DNA from: UBA7803 sp963822255
GTDB lineage: Bacteria; Pseudomonadota; Gammaproteobacteria; Pseudomonadales; Azotimanducaceae
NCBI GenBank assembly: GCA_963822255.1
Contig: CAWGGV010000008.1
Span: 434,001-498,000 of the forward strand
DNA: 64,000 nt
Reading direction: 5' to 3'
The notes under the pieces are model-generated. The model was given only the letters and a program-made list of their open reading frames with translations. It had not been told where the DNA came from and searched no databases. The position numbers and the translations under genes are program-made. Below are positions 1-8,344 of the stretch, piece by piece. Every line of letters begins with the position of its first letter. Positions within the stretch are counted from its first letter, which is position 1.

Positions 1-831
1 TGGAGGACGATCTGCTGGAGAAGCTCAGCGCCGGTGAGCTGGCCCGCGAGCGCCCGCAATTCTTCGTCTACGGCATCACCGCCGAGGACACTGAGAAGTT
101 CGGCCTGCCGTGCGGCGGCTCGCTGCACATCGTCATCGAGCCGCTGACGCTCGACGAGGAGACCCGCCGGCATTTCGAGCATCTGCGCAATGGTCTCGCC
201 GGCGCGCCGCTGGGTAGAGCGCACCGTAGTGCTCGGCGACGGCGGCGGCCGCCGCGTCCGCGACACCGACGCGTTCCGGCCGCTCCGCTGGGACGAACCC
301 ACGCAGACCCTGGTGCACGTCTACGGTCCTCGCCATCAACTCTTCATAATTGGCGCAGGAATGGTCTCCAAGTATCTGGCAGATCTAGCATTGAAGCTTG
401 ACTATCAGGTCACGGTGTGTGATCCCCGGGAGCACCTGCTCGGCGACTTCGGGATCCCTGGCGTGGCGCTGATCAACGACATGCCGGACGACGCCGTGCG
501 CAAGCACGCGAGTGACCCCGCCTCGGCCATCGTCGCCCTCACCCACGACCCGCGCATCGACGACATGGGTCTGATGGAGGCCCTGTACACCGACGCCTTC
601 TACGTCGGCGCCATGGGATCAACCCGAACCTCCGCGAGCCGGCGGGAGCGCCTGCTGGCCCTCGACGTGGACGAAGCGGCGCTCGCGCGCCTGCACGCAC
701 CGATCGGGCTGCCCATCGGCAGCAAGACGCCGCCGGAGATCGCCGTCGCGGTCATGGCCGAGATCATCGCCGTGCGCCAGCACGCGGACGTTGGCGCCCG
801 CCGGCACCTCGCCGCTGCGGAGGCCGTCTGA
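1..831 (+). CDS. XdhC/CoxI-family molybdoenzyme maturation factor (5' partial, one frameshift)
   Basis: XdhC/CoxI proteins bind molybdenum cofactor and help load it into xanthine-dehydrogenase-type enzymes. The gene enters from the left edge. The first part reads ...FVYGITAEDTEKFGLPCGGS, with the conserved XdhC cysteine region. The second part holds a Rossmann-like nucleotide site (FIIGAGMVSKYLADLA) and the C-terminal conserved block ending SKTPPEIAVAVMAEI. The two parts lie in different frames. Removing one G at about 204 (GGC-g-CGC) gives one continuous protein. The stop at 829-831 abuts a MobA-like gene, the usual partner for Mo-enzyme maturation. Family assignment is firm. Whether the frameshift is real is doubtful, because the protein is intact on both sides. 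Confidence 0.82.
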
Positions 832-851
832 CCGACCCGGCCGGCGGCGCC

Positions 852-1421
852 GTGCTGCTGGCCGGTGGCTTCGCGCGCCGCTTCGGCAGCGACAAACGCC
901 GTCACCGGCTCCGCGACGGCACGACCCTGCTGATCGCCAGCGTCCGCCTCTACCGGAGCGTGTTCCCGCACCTCGTGGTGGTGCTGCGGCCGGAGGACGA
1001 CGACCTGGCACGGGCCGTGGAACGGGAGTCGCCGGGCGTGCACGCGGTGCGCTGCGCCAACGCCCGCGACGGCATGGGTCACTCACTGGCTTGCGGCGCC
1101 CGCGCTGCCGCCGGCTGGAGTTTCCTGTTCGTGGCGCTGGCGGACATGCCGTGGGTCGCTGCCGATACCCTCACACGACTCGCCGCAGCCATGGCGGACG
1201 GCGGTCCCGATGCTGTGGTTCAGCCGGTTCACCAAGGCGTGCCCGGACACCCGGTCGGTTTCGGTTCGGCCTGGTTTCCCCAGCTCGCCGCCCTCACCGG
1301 CGACGCCGGCGCCCGCTCGGTGGTGCGCGCCGCAGCGGCGGCGCAGCGGCTGATCAGGCTCGACGTCGACGATCCCGGGATCCTCGAAGATCTGGATACC
1401 CCGCCGCCCACCCCGCCGTAG
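852..1421 (+). CDS. MobA-like molybdenum cofactor nucleotidyltransferase
   Basis: This is a nucleotidyltransferase of the MobA/MocA group, which attaches a nucleotide to molybdopterin cofactor. The signature LLAGG..RRFGSDK lies at the very N terminus, and ALADMPWVAADT supplies the metal-binding Asp region. A later VHQGVPGHPVGFGSAWF matches the MocA pattern of pressing on to GHPxxF. The length, about 190 aa, is usual. The GTG start at 852 leaves only one residue before LLAGG. A CTG at 828 overlapping the xdhC stop would add eight residues (LTDPAGGA) and may be the true start. It follows xdhC-like directly, so the pair probably serves a xanthine-dehydrogenase-type enzyme encoded to the left. 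Confidence 0.8.
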   Translation: MLLAGGFARRFGSDKRRHRLRDGTTLLIASVRLYRSVFPHLVVVLRPEDDDLARAVERESPGVHAVRCANARDGMGHSLACGARAAAGWSFLFVALADMPWVAADTLTRLAAAMADGGPDAVVQPVHQGVPGHPVGFGSAWFPQLAALTGDAGARSVVRAAAAAQRLIRLDVDDPGILEDLDTPPPTPP

Positions 1422-1449
1422 CAGCGATTTTCTGCTCCTACACCGCCTT

Positions 1450-2622
1450 GCTCCTACACCACCGGCTAGTCGGAGGACGGTGGGGGCCGGGCGGCGTGGG
1501 GCCGGCGATTCGCGGCATTAGGCTTCCCACGACAACGAGCCCGTCCAGCGGCGTGTCCGCCCACCGCCGCGAATCGGCGGTTCCACGACGTCCGGTGTCG
1601 ATCCCGGCGGTGGCAGCGCCGAGCGATCACGTACCGGTATCGCCCAGCCACGTCTGCCGGTACCCCACAACAACGACCGGAAGGACAGCGAGCTGGGGCG
1701 GGCGGCGCGGAGGAACCTCTTCGTGGCCTCAAATTACCAGCCACGAAACGCCGCTGCCATGACGCTCTCAGCCCGTAGAGGTTCCTCCGGGACGACCGAC
1801 CACCCATCACGCTGACCGCTCGTCCCGCTGACCGCCTTCGCGCTCGGAGACCGCTCCTACACCACCGACTAATCGGAGGACGGCGGGGACCGGGCGGCGT
1901 GGGGCCGGCGATTCGCGGCATTAGGCTTCCCATGACAACGAGCCCGTCCAGCGGCGTGTCCGCCCACCGCCGCGAATCGGCGGTTCCACGACGTCCGGTG
2001 TCGATCCCGGCAGTGGCAGCGCCGAGCGATCACGCTACCGGTATCGCCCAGCCACGTCTGCCGGTACCCCACAGCAACGACCGGAAGGACAGCGAGCAAG
2101 GGCGGGCGTCGCGGAGGAACCTCTTCGCGGCCTCAAATTACCAGCCACGAAACGCCGCTGCCATGACGCTCTCAGCCCGAAGAGGTTCCTCCGGGACGAC
2201 CGACCACCCATCACGCTGACCGCTCGTCCCGCTGACCGCCTTCGCGCTCGGAGACCGCTCCTACACCACCGACTAATCGGAGGACGGCGGGGACCGGGCG
2301 GCGTGGGGCCGGCGATTCGCGGCATTAGGCTTCCCATGACAACGAGCCCGTCCAGCGGCGTGTCCGCCCACCGCCGCGAATCGGCGGTTCCACGACGTCC
2401 GGTCTCGATCCCGGCAGTGGCAGCGCCGAACGATCCGCTACCATCCGGCCAGCCACGTCTGCCGGTACCCCACAGCAACGACCGGAAGGACAGCGAGCAA
2501 GGGCGGGCGTCGCGGAGGAACCTCTTCGCGGCCTCAAATTACCAGCCACGAAACGCCGCTGCCATGACGCTCTCAGCCCGAAGAGGTTCCTCCGGGACGA
2601 CCGACCACCCATCACGCTGACC
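1450..2622. repeat. Three tandem copies of a ~404-bp non-coding unit
   Basis: The units begin with GCTCCTACACCACC at 1450, 1853 and 2257, so the periods are 403 and 404 bp. The third copy stops matching at about 2622, roughly 38 bp short. Copies 2 and 3 are nearly identical and copy 1 is more diverged, which indicates stepwise duplication. Each unit holds two inverted repeats. In copy 2 these are arms 1905-1919 and 1969-1983 (14 of 15 bp pair) and arms 2112-2127 and 2178-2193 (16 of 16 bp pair, about 50-bp loop). A roughly 106-codon open frame exists in copies 2 and 3, but copy 1 has a one-base length difference that breaks it, so coding is unlikely. I do not recognise the element. Confidence 0.9.
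1832..1863 (-). repeat. REP-like element at copy 1/copy 2 junction
   Basis: Read on the minus strand this gives TGTAGGAGCGGTCTCCGAGC followed by GCGAAGGCGG. It resembles the REP sequences of Pseudomonas and relatives (GTAGGAGCGG head, short hairpin). The same sequence recurs at about 2238-2266, at the copy 2/copy 3 junction. Two short GCTCCTACACC heads also sit at about 1437 and 1450, just before copy 1. Confidence 0.6.
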
Positions 2623-2643
2623 GGCCGGCTCGCGCGAGCGCTG

Positions 2644-3555
2644 CTACGAGGACGATGACCCGTCGGCCGTGTGGCCGCCCAGCCGGCTGGCCCAGTCGAG
2701 CTTGCTGCGGCAGGACTCGTAGAAACTGTGGTCGATGGGATAAATGAGCTTCAGCGGCGTCCGGTACTTGCGGATGCGGACCTCGGCGCCCGGCGGAAGA
2801 TGGAAGTCCACCTGCGAGTCGCAGCTCACCCGGCCGTCGGCGCCGCCCGGCTCGCCCATGACCACCCGGATCTCCGACTGGCCGCGAACCACCAGCGGCC
2901 GCGACGTCAGAGTGTGGGGGAACATGGGCACGATGACGATGGCGTCCAGCGACGGGTGCATGATGGGCCCGCCGGCGGACAGGGAATAGGCGGTGGAGCC
3001 GGTCGGCGAGGCGACGATCAGGCCGTCCGAGCGCTGGTCGTAGACGAACTGCCCGTCCACCCAGAGCGAGAACTCCATCATCCGCGCCATGGTGCCCAGG
3101 TGCACCACCACGTCGTTGAGCGCCGGCGAGCGTCCGGCCTCCCGACCTTCGTGGATCACCCGGGCGTCCAGCAGGAAGTGGTCTTCCGTGGTGTAGTTGC
3201 CGCTCAACACGGCGGGAAGCCGAGTGTCGACCTGGTCCGGAGGAATGTCCGCGAGAAATCCCAGGCCGCCGCGGTTCACGCCGAGGACGTGGACACCGAA
3301 GTGGGCCAGGTCCCGGGCCACTCCGAGCAGGCTGCCGTCGCCGCCCACCACCACGACGAGATCGCAGCGCCGGCCCAGCTCGTCGCGCGTCGCCACCTCG
3401 CCCTCGAACCCTGGTAGCGTCCGGGCGGTAACGTCTTCCACCACCACCGCGCAGCCGTGGCGCGCGAGGCACTCGCCCACCGCCACCACGCTGTCGAGGA
3501 TCTCCGGGCTGTTCCGGCGACTGATCAGACCGATGGTGTTGAAGACGCTGCGCAT
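2644..3555 (-). CDS. nadK: NAD kinase
   Basis: NAD kinase phosphorylates NAD to NADP in the cytoplasm. The 303-residue protein has the family motifs in order: VVGGDGSLLGVAR (GGDG phosphate-binding motif), GLGFLADI, ALNDVVVHLG, and DGLIVASPTGSTAYSLSAGGP. The C-terminal tail is short and serine-rich. The ATG at 3555 begins MRSVFNTIGLISRR, which matches typical starts and has GGGGAG about 9 bp upstream. An in-frame upstream extension is possible but has no support. The gene stands alone, divergent from cysE and downstream of the tandem 404-bp repeats. Confidence 0.96.
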   Translation of the reverse strand: MRSVFNTIGLISRRNSPEILDSVVAVGECLARHGCAVVVEDVTARTLPGFEGEVATRDELGRRCDLVVVVGGDGSLLGVARDLAHFGVHVLGVNRGGLGFLADIPPDQVDTRLPAVLSGNYTTEDHFLLDARVIHEGREAGRSPALNDVVVHLGTMARMMEFSLWVDGQFVYDQRSDGLIVASPTGSTAYSLSAGGPIMHPSLDAIVIVPMFPHTLTSRPLVVRGQSEIRVVMGEPGGADGRVSCDSQVDFHLPPGAEVRIRKYRTPLKLIYPIDHSFYESCRSKLDWASRLGGHTADGSSSS

Positions 3556-3703
3556 CCGCCAATGCTCCCCGTGAAGCCCTGTGTGGAACCCGCCCCGAAC
3601 ACTACACACGCGCCCGCGCGCGGACAATCCTGGCCACCTATGGTATTTCCGCCGCGCCGCCACTACCCTGCATTCCCGCGGTTGACTTGAAAGATGGGCG
3701 CCC

Positions 3704-4546
3704 ATGAACACCGCCGCCGACCAGCGCTACGGCAACGCCATCGAGCACGCACGCGCAGCCAGCGGCAGCGCCGGCAGCGAGCCGCTGTGGGCGCTGATGC
3801 GCGAAGAGGCTGCGCTCAAGGCCGCTCAGGAGCCCATCCTCGGCAGCTACTTTCACGCCACGGTGCTGAACCACAAGTCGTTCGGCTCCGCCCTCAGCTT
3901 TCGTCTTGCCAGCAAGCTCGACAATCCCATGCTGCCCACCATGCTGATCCGTGACGTCATCACCGAGGCGGTGGACGACTGCCCGGACATCCTCGGCGCC
4001 GCGGCGCTCGACATCGTCGCCGCCTATACCCGGGACCCGGCCTGCGAAGACTTCTCCACGCCGTTTCTGTTCTTCAAGGGCTTCCATGCGCTTCAGGCTC
4101 ACCGCATCGCCCACTGGCTGTGGAACCGGGGCCGCCGGACCCTGGCGCAGTTCTTTCAGAACCAGATCAGCGTGACCCTGGGCGTCGACATGCACCCGGC
4201 GGCGCGGGTGGGGTCCGGCATCATGCTGGACCACGCCACCGGCATCGTCGTCGGCGAGACGGCCGTCATCGAAGACGACGTGTCGATGCTTCACTCGGTG
4301 ACCCTGGGCGGCACCGGCAAGGAGATCGGCGACCGCCATCCGAAGATCCGCCGCGGCGTGCTTCTGGCCGTTGGCGCGAAGATCATCGGCAACATCGAGG
4401 TGGGCGCCGGCGCCAAGGTGGGCGCCGGCAGCGTGGTGCTGCAGGACGTACCGCCCGGCGCGACGGTAGCGGGCGTTCCGGCGAAAGTGGTGGGCCGCGC
4501 CGACAGCGGTATCGCCGCTCACGAGATGGACCAGTCCCTGGGGTAG
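3704..4546 (+). CDS. cysE: Serine O-acetyltransferase
   Basis: CysE transfers acetyl from acetyl-CoA to serine, the first step of cysteine synthesis. The 280 residues consist of a helical N-terminal domain (FHAxxxxHxxFxxALSFRLASKL region) followed by a left-handed parallel beta helix made of hexapeptide repeats. Conserved stretches include VDMHPAARVGSGIMLDHATG, with the active-site His of DHATG, then VSMLHSVTLGGTGKE and HPKIRRGVLLAVGAKIIGN. The ATG at 3704 lacks a strong ribosome site but gives the usual length. The zinc-ribbon gene that follows begins 31 bp after the stop and may be cotranscribed. Confidence 0.95.
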   Translation: MNTAADQRYGNAIEHARAASGSAGSEPLWALMREEAALKAAQEPILGSYFHATVLNHKSFGSALSFRLASKLDNPMLPTMLIRDVITEAVDDCPDILGAAALDIVAAYTRDPACEDFSTPFLFFKGFHALQAHRIAHWLWNRGRRTLAQFFQNQISVTLGVDMHPAARVGSGIMLDHATGIVVGETAVIEDDVSMLHSVTLGGTGKEIGDRHPKIRRGVLLAVGAKIIGNIEVGAGAKVGAGSVVLQDVPPGATVAGVPAKVVGRADSGIAAHEMDQSLG

Positions 4547-4577
4547 AACCGAAGCAGGCAGCGGAGGAATCGCGTCC

Positions 4578-4775
4578 ATGGCGGAGCCCAGATGTCCCGC
4601 CTGCGGAATCGCAGGCATCGAGCACATCGTCTCGCGGGAGAGCGAGGAGCGCTCCCGGACCCGTCAGCCCTGGTTTCTGGTGGTGCACTGCGACGGCTGC
4701 GGCCACGTCTACGATGTCGTCGTCAAGCACGTATTCAACCAGAGCGTGCCGCCGCGCCTGGTGCTGCCGGAGTAA
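4578..4775 (+). CDS. Small zinc-ribbon protein
   Basis: This is a 65-residue protein with two cysteine pairs, CPAC near the N terminus and CDGCGHVYDVVVKHVF in the second half. Together they form a classical four-cysteine zinc ribbon. A strong GGAGG lies 11 bp before the ATG. No enzyme motif is present. Such small ribbons are usually unassigned, and a nucleic-acid or protein-binding role is only a guess. It follows cysE on the same strand at short spacing and converges on the DsbA-like gene. Confidence 0.8.
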   Translation: MAEPRCPACGIAGIEHIVSRESEERSRTRQPWFLVVHCDGCGHVYDVVVKHVFNQSVPPRLVLPE

Positions 4776-4781
4776 CCGGCC

Positions 4782-5432
4782 TCACCCGCCGGCCGCAGAT
4801 TCCGCCAGACGCTCCCGGGCTCGGCTGATGAGCTGGGCCATGACCTCCCGGGGTTGAGCGCCGGGAACGGCGAACCGGCCCGCCAGCACGAAGAACGGCA
4901 CCCCCGTGACCCCTGCGGCCTCCGCCAGAGAGAGCTCGGCCCGCACCTTGTCCGCCTCGTCGTGGCCGCGCAGCATATCCGCGGCGGCAGCGCCGTCGAG
5001 GCCGGCCTCCGCCGCGGCGTCCGCCAGCACGGCCGGATCGCCGACATCACGGCCGTCCCGGAAGTAACACCGGAACAACACCTCGGCCAGCCCGTGCTGG
5101 CGCCCGCTGCCTTCCGCCCAGGACAGCAACCGATGGGCGCGAAAGGTGTTGGGCGCCATCCGGATGCGCTCGAAGTCGAGAGCGAGCCCCTCACTCTCGG
5201 CTTCTGCCGTGATCCGGCGGTAAATGTCCGTAGCGCTCGCGTCCCGGCCGAAGCGTGCGGCCATGAATGCATCCCGCGGAATTCCCGCGTCCGGAATCTG
5301 CGGATAGAGCTGGTAAGGACGCCAGGTCACCTCGAGGTCCGACCCTTCGTCAGAATCGAGGATGGCGTCGAGCCGGCGCTTGCCGATGTAACACCAGGGA
5401 CACACTACATCGGAAAATATCTCGATCTGCAT
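4782..5432 (-). CDS. FrnE-like DsbA-family thiol oxidoreductase
   Basis: This is a thioredoxin-fold protein of the FrnE branch of DsbA, which is cytoplasmic and often called 2-hydroxychromene-2-carboxylate isomerase/DsbA family. The start MQIEIFSDVVCPWCYIGKRR carries the CPWC redox centre at residues 11-14. A helical insertion follows (RMAPNTFRAHRLLSWA), then the cis-Pro region GVTGVPFFVLAGRFAVPGAQ. No signal peptide is present, consistent with FrnE. The ATG at 5432 is chosen because it places the first strand at the N terminus. An ATG at 5478 would add a tail without homology. The gene converges with the zinc-ribbon gene and is divergent from the next membrane protein. Confidence 0.92.
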   Translation of the reverse strand: MQIEIFSDVVCPWCYIGKRRLDAILDSDEGSDLEVTWRPYQLYPQIPDAGIPRDAFMAARFGRDASATDIYRRITAEAESEGLALDFERIRMAPNTFRAHRLLSWAEGSGRQHGLAEVLFRCYFRDGRDVGDPAVLADAAAEAGLDGAAAADMLRGHDEADKVRAELSLAEAAGVTGVPFFVLAGRFAVPGAQPREVMAQLISRARERLAESAAGG

Positions 5433-5519
5433 GAGGGAAGCCCTTGCCGCACCGATGGCGTCATGATACGGATCGTTCATGGGTACCGTCACCGTCCAAT
5501 CGCGCGAGGCGCGGCAGCC

Positions 5520-5948
5520 ATGACCCAACCCGCCAGCCGGGCCGCCTCGCTGTACACGCCCGTCGGCATCGCCGCCGGCACCTTGCTCGGGTCCATGGCG
5601 GCCGGGGCCGCTCTGCTGTGGCTGAACTACCGCAGTCTCGGCAATCCCGGTCTCGCCAACAAAGTGGGCGGCATCGGCCTCCTGCTCTACCTGGTGATCG
5701 TGATCGTCGCGTCCATGCTGCCGGGCGGCACCCTGATCGGCGTCGGCTTCCTGGTCCTGCAGACGGCGTTGGCTTACTGGGCGGCGGAGGCGCTGCAGGG
5801 AGACGCCGTGCGCTACCACCTGGCCCAGGGCGGCCACGCGCATCCCGCCGCGCGGGCGGCGCTCATGGGTCTGCTGACCGGCCTGACCGCCGTTCTGGTG
5901 CTGCTGATCGTGACGCAGCTGCTCGGCGTCGGGCTCGCACCCGCCTGA
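5520..5948 (+). CDS. Small integral membrane protein of unknown function
   Basis: The 142-residue protein has four likely membrane helices: residues about 15-36 (GIAAGTLLGSMAAGAALLWL), 50-68 (GIGLLLYLVIVIVASML), 70-90 and 115-138 (LTGLTAVLVLLIVTQLLG). Loops are short and there are no catalytic motifs. I do not recognise a family. It converges on the long unknown gene at 5958-7148, with only 9 bp between the stops. High alanine, leucine and glycine content and the absence of a signal peptide suggest an inner-membrane protein. Confidence 0.65.
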   Translation: MTQPASRAASLYTPVGIAAGTLLGSMAAGAALLWLNYRSLGNPGLANKVGGIGLLLYLVIVIVASMLPGGTLIGVGFLVLQTALAYWAAEALQGDAVRYHLAQGGHAHPAARAALMGLLTGLTAVLVLLIVTQLLGVGLAPA

Positions 5949-5957
5949 AACGCCCCG

Positions 5958-7148
5958 TCAGAACACGTCGCCGCGCAGCAGCTCCTGGAGGCGCTGGTTG
6001 CGCTTCTGCTCGTGCCGCAGCGCGGACTTGAGCTTCTGGATTTCCTGGCGGCAGTTCTTGATCTGCTCGAGGTAGCCCTGCTGCTGGCGCTCCATCTCTG
6101 CACGGAACTGCGCCGCTACCTCGCCCATCTGCTCCCGATGCTGGTGAGCGTAGTCGTTCATGCTGACTCGGCCGTCTTCGCCGAACGCGGTGCTGAGCCG
6201 CGCCTCCATGACCCGCATTCTGGCAATTCCGTTGGGTTTGCGCACGAGCGCCGAGGCCGCCGTGGTGCCGTCGGCCGGGGTCGGGCGTGAGGCCGTCCCC
6301 GGCTCCTGCGCAGTCTGCGGCGGCCGGGATGGGCCAGAAGCCGATTGCCGCGGCAGCGTCTCACGGCGAGTGCCGCGCGGCTTCTTCTGCCGCCCGGTGC
6401 CGGCAGGCACCTCGGCCCGTTTCCGCGGCAGCGCCGTCTTCGACGGCGGCGCCGTCTTCCGTGGCGGCGCGGTCGTCGGCGCGGCCCCGGAGGCGTTTTG
6501 TGCACCCGGTACTCGCGAGGTGGCAGTCCCCTGACCTACCGCCACACGCTGCGAGCCGGACGATGGCACGGCGGCGGCCCGAGCCGCCGCCCGGGCGCGC
6601 TCGGCGGTCATCGCCTGCTGCAGGCTCGCGACGGTATCGACCACCGACTGAATGTCCTGGTCGACACCCTCGGAAGCGGGGTCTGCGAGCCCGGGCCGGG
6701 CGATCATTTTGAGCCCCAGGGCGTTGCGACGCACCGTGTTCTGCACGACGGTGGCCGGATGAAGCTCGCCCTCGCCCGAAGGCTCCCACATGTTGATGCC
6801 GTGCCAGGGCACGGGGCACTGGCTCCGGCAGGCCATCTTGATCGGCCCGGCGCCGAGGTCCGGACCCTCGCCGGCGTTCACGGCCATGTACTCCAGGGGC
6901 AGGTTGAAGGCCGGATCCATATAGCCTTCGTCATTGAATCTCACCTTGAAGAACACCAGGCCCCGTACGGCCAGCTCGGCGCCTACCTGGGCGTAGGCGG
7001 CTCTGGCGGTGGTGCCCGCATGGCTCGCGAGGGTGCCTTTCTGCTGCAGCAGGCTGTTGAACTGACCGAAGCGCATCTCCAGGTCGATCTTCGACCTGCT
7101 GTCGTCGAACAGAACCACCAGCTCCTGAAACGCCTGCTGCGCGGCCAT
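5958..7148 (-). CDS. Conserved-looking hypothetical protein with disordered linker and C-terminal coiled coil
   Basis: The 396-residue soluble protein has three parts. Residues 1-150 look folded (FNSLLQQKGTLASHAGTT, GLVFFKVRFNDEGYMDPAFN, CRSQCPVPWHGINMW). Residues about 190-300 are low complexity, rich in Ala, Pro, Arg, Lys and Thr. The last 90 residues form a charged coiled coil (EQMGEVAAQFRAEMERQQQG onward). I do not recognise the family. The architecture suggests a scaffold or nucleic-acid/protein-binding role, which is inference only. The ATG at 7148 is followed by a plausible fold and preceded by a purine-rich stretch. Confidence 0.6.
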   Translation of the reverse strand: MAAQQAFQELVVLFDDSRSKIDLEMRFGQFNSLLQQKGTLASHAGTTARAAYAQVGAELAVRGLVFFKVRFNDEGYMDPAFNLPLEYMAVNAGEGPDLGAGPIKMACRSQCPVPWHGINMWEPSGEGELHPATVVQNTVRRNALGLKMIARPGLADPASEGVDQDIQSVVDTVASLQQAMTAERARAAARAAAVPSSGSQRVAVGQGTATSRVPGAQNASGAAPTTAPPRKTAPPSKTALPRKRAEVPAGTGRQKKPRGTRRETLPRQSASGPSRPPQTAQEPGTASRPTPADGTTAASALVRKPNGIARMRVMEARLSTAFGEDGRVSMNDYAHQHREQMGEVAAQFRAEMERQQQGYLEQIKNCRQEIQKLKSALRHEQKRNQRLQELLRGDVF

Positions 7149-7324
7149 GGGTCTCCTTCTCGCGAGTCGCCGTCGATCGCGCCGCCGCCACCGTGCGGCG
7201 CCACGGGCGGCTGCCGGGCATTGCGCTCCGGTCCGGTCACACGTGGGGATTCAATCAGACGGGGCGGGAAGGCGCCGGGAACGCCGTCACGACAACCGCG
7301 TGACGGCCGTCGGACTTTCTCGGC

Positions 7325-7733
7325 TCAGAGCTCGTACGCGTCCACCCAGATCGGCGACGAATCGTCTGGGTCCTGCTCCGGGTACCAGCCGTCTTCGAGG
7401 TGCGGGGAATCGGCAAGCTCTTCGAGTTCCATGTGCGGATTGCCTGCGATGTCCGGCTCAGGCGCCGCGGCCAGCGTCCAGCAGCGGCGCGATGTCTCCG
7501 TAGTGAAACGCGGTGCGCGCGGGTGAGCGCCGGTCACCGGCGTCCGCGACGGCACCCGCCGCTTGCACCCGCTCGGCATACACCATGGCATCGCCGCCCA
7601 ACCGCCGCACGTCGACGATCCGGTAGTGACCGTCGGCGATCTGAAAGCTTCGTCCCACCAGGTTGTTCATTTCAACTGCTCGATCCGCTTCATCGACGAC
7701 AACCAGCTTACCCATCGTCCGTGACGTCATCAT
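7325..7733 (-). CDS. Hypothetical acidic protein (probable frameshift)
   Basis: Two overlapping minus-strand frames join into one protein of about 135 residues if one base is removed at 7471-7472. The N-terminal part reads MGKLVVVDEADRAVEMNNLV then GRSFQIADGHYRIVDVRRLG. The C-terminal part is acidic (MELEELADSPHLEDGWYPEQ). The unshifted frame would end at a stop at 7458. The likely start is 7715 (MGKL) or 7733 (MMTS). I do not recognise a family. The join is inferred from composition, not from a known homologue, so two separate ORFs remain possible. Confidence 0.45.
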
Positions 7734-7848
7734 GATGCTCTTTGTAACGTGGTTGTGCTTCGATGGTTGCCGCCCTGCGGGTTGGCGTAAACGCCGGCAA
7801 AGTGGCTAAACTCATCACACGAACCCGGTTCCTGTTACTGGAAACTTC

Positions 7849-7854
7849 TATAAT
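7849..7854 (+). promoter_or_regulatory. Perfect TATAAT -10 candidate
   Basis: TATAAT lies in an AT-richer stretch upstream of the YbaN/PfkB genes. No good -35 hexamer is present at 16-18 bp, so the site may need an activator. The leader to the ybaN-like start would be about 185 nt and would contain the short repeats at 7874-8012. Confidence 0.35.
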
Positions 7855-7873
7855 ATCAGCGGGTTGTGTTTGG

Positions 7874-8012
7874 CACCCAAAGTGCATCCACCCAAAGTGC
7901 ATCGTAGAACGAGTCAGAACGACAGTCAGAACGAGACAGCCAGAACGAGGCGCTCAGGACGAGGCGCTCATAACGAAGCCTCACAACGACGCGCCCGGAA
8001 CGAGTAAAACGA
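7874..8012. repeat. Short direct repeats in the leader of ybaN-like gene
   Basis: A perfect 15-bp tandem duplication (CACCCAAAGTGCATC) occupies 7874-7888 and 7889-7903. From 7908 to 8012 the pentamer AACGA, or a one-base variant, occurs nine times, mostly with 13-14 bp spacing (7908, 7918, 7930, 7944, 7958, 7972, 7985, 7999, 8008). The array is degenerate. The stretch 7734-8045 otherwise has no convincing gene. Confidence 0.6.
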
Positions 8013-8045
8013 TTCGGCAGGAGCCATTCCGGAGGAACCACGACG

Positions 8046-8339
8046 ATGCTGCGCAAGGTGCTGGCGACGCTGGCGGGAATCGCCCTGATGGTGCTCGGGC
8101 TCATCGGCCTGGTGCTTCCGGTACTGCCGGGACTGCTGTTCCTGGTGGCCGCCGCCGGTTGCTTCTCCATCGCTTCCAGGCGCTTTCACAGCCGCCTGCA
8201 GCGGCACATCGCCCGCCATCCGCGCTATCACCGCGCACTGCGCTACTGGCGCCTCGGCAGGAGCCTGCCGGGGTGGGCGCGGCTCCGGCTGGCGTTCTGG
8301 CTGACTGTGGGCAGCTTGGTCCCGGATCAGCGCCGGTAG
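8046..8339 (+). CDS. YbaN-family (DUF454) small inner-membrane protein
   Basis: The 97-residue protein has the DUF454 pattern. An N-terminal hydrophobic double segment (LATLAGIALMVLGLIGLVLP, then LPGLLFLVAAAGCF) precedes the conserved charged region ASRRFHSRLQRHIARHPRYH. The C terminus is shorter than in YbaN, which usually has a further helix. Function is unknown for the family. CGGAGGAACC ahead of the ATG at 8046 is a good ribosome site. The PfkB-type kinase starts 5 bp after the stop, so the two are probably cotranscribed. Confidence 0.8.
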   Translation: MLRKVLATLAGIALMVLGLIGLVLPVLPGLLFLVAAAGCFSIASRRFHSRLQRHIARHPRYHRALRYWRLGRSLPGWARLRLAFWLTVGSLVPDQRR

Positions 8340-8344
8340 CGGCC

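Noticed and set aside
1899..2620. Repeated ~105-codon ORFs inside the 404-bp units as a small protein family
   Set aside because: Copy 1 differs by one base in length and loses the frame, while the inverted repeats are kept. Selection therefore does not act on a protein.
1450..2622. Integron attC array
   Set aside because: The units are 404 bp with no cassette ORFs, no attC core sites and no integrase nearby.
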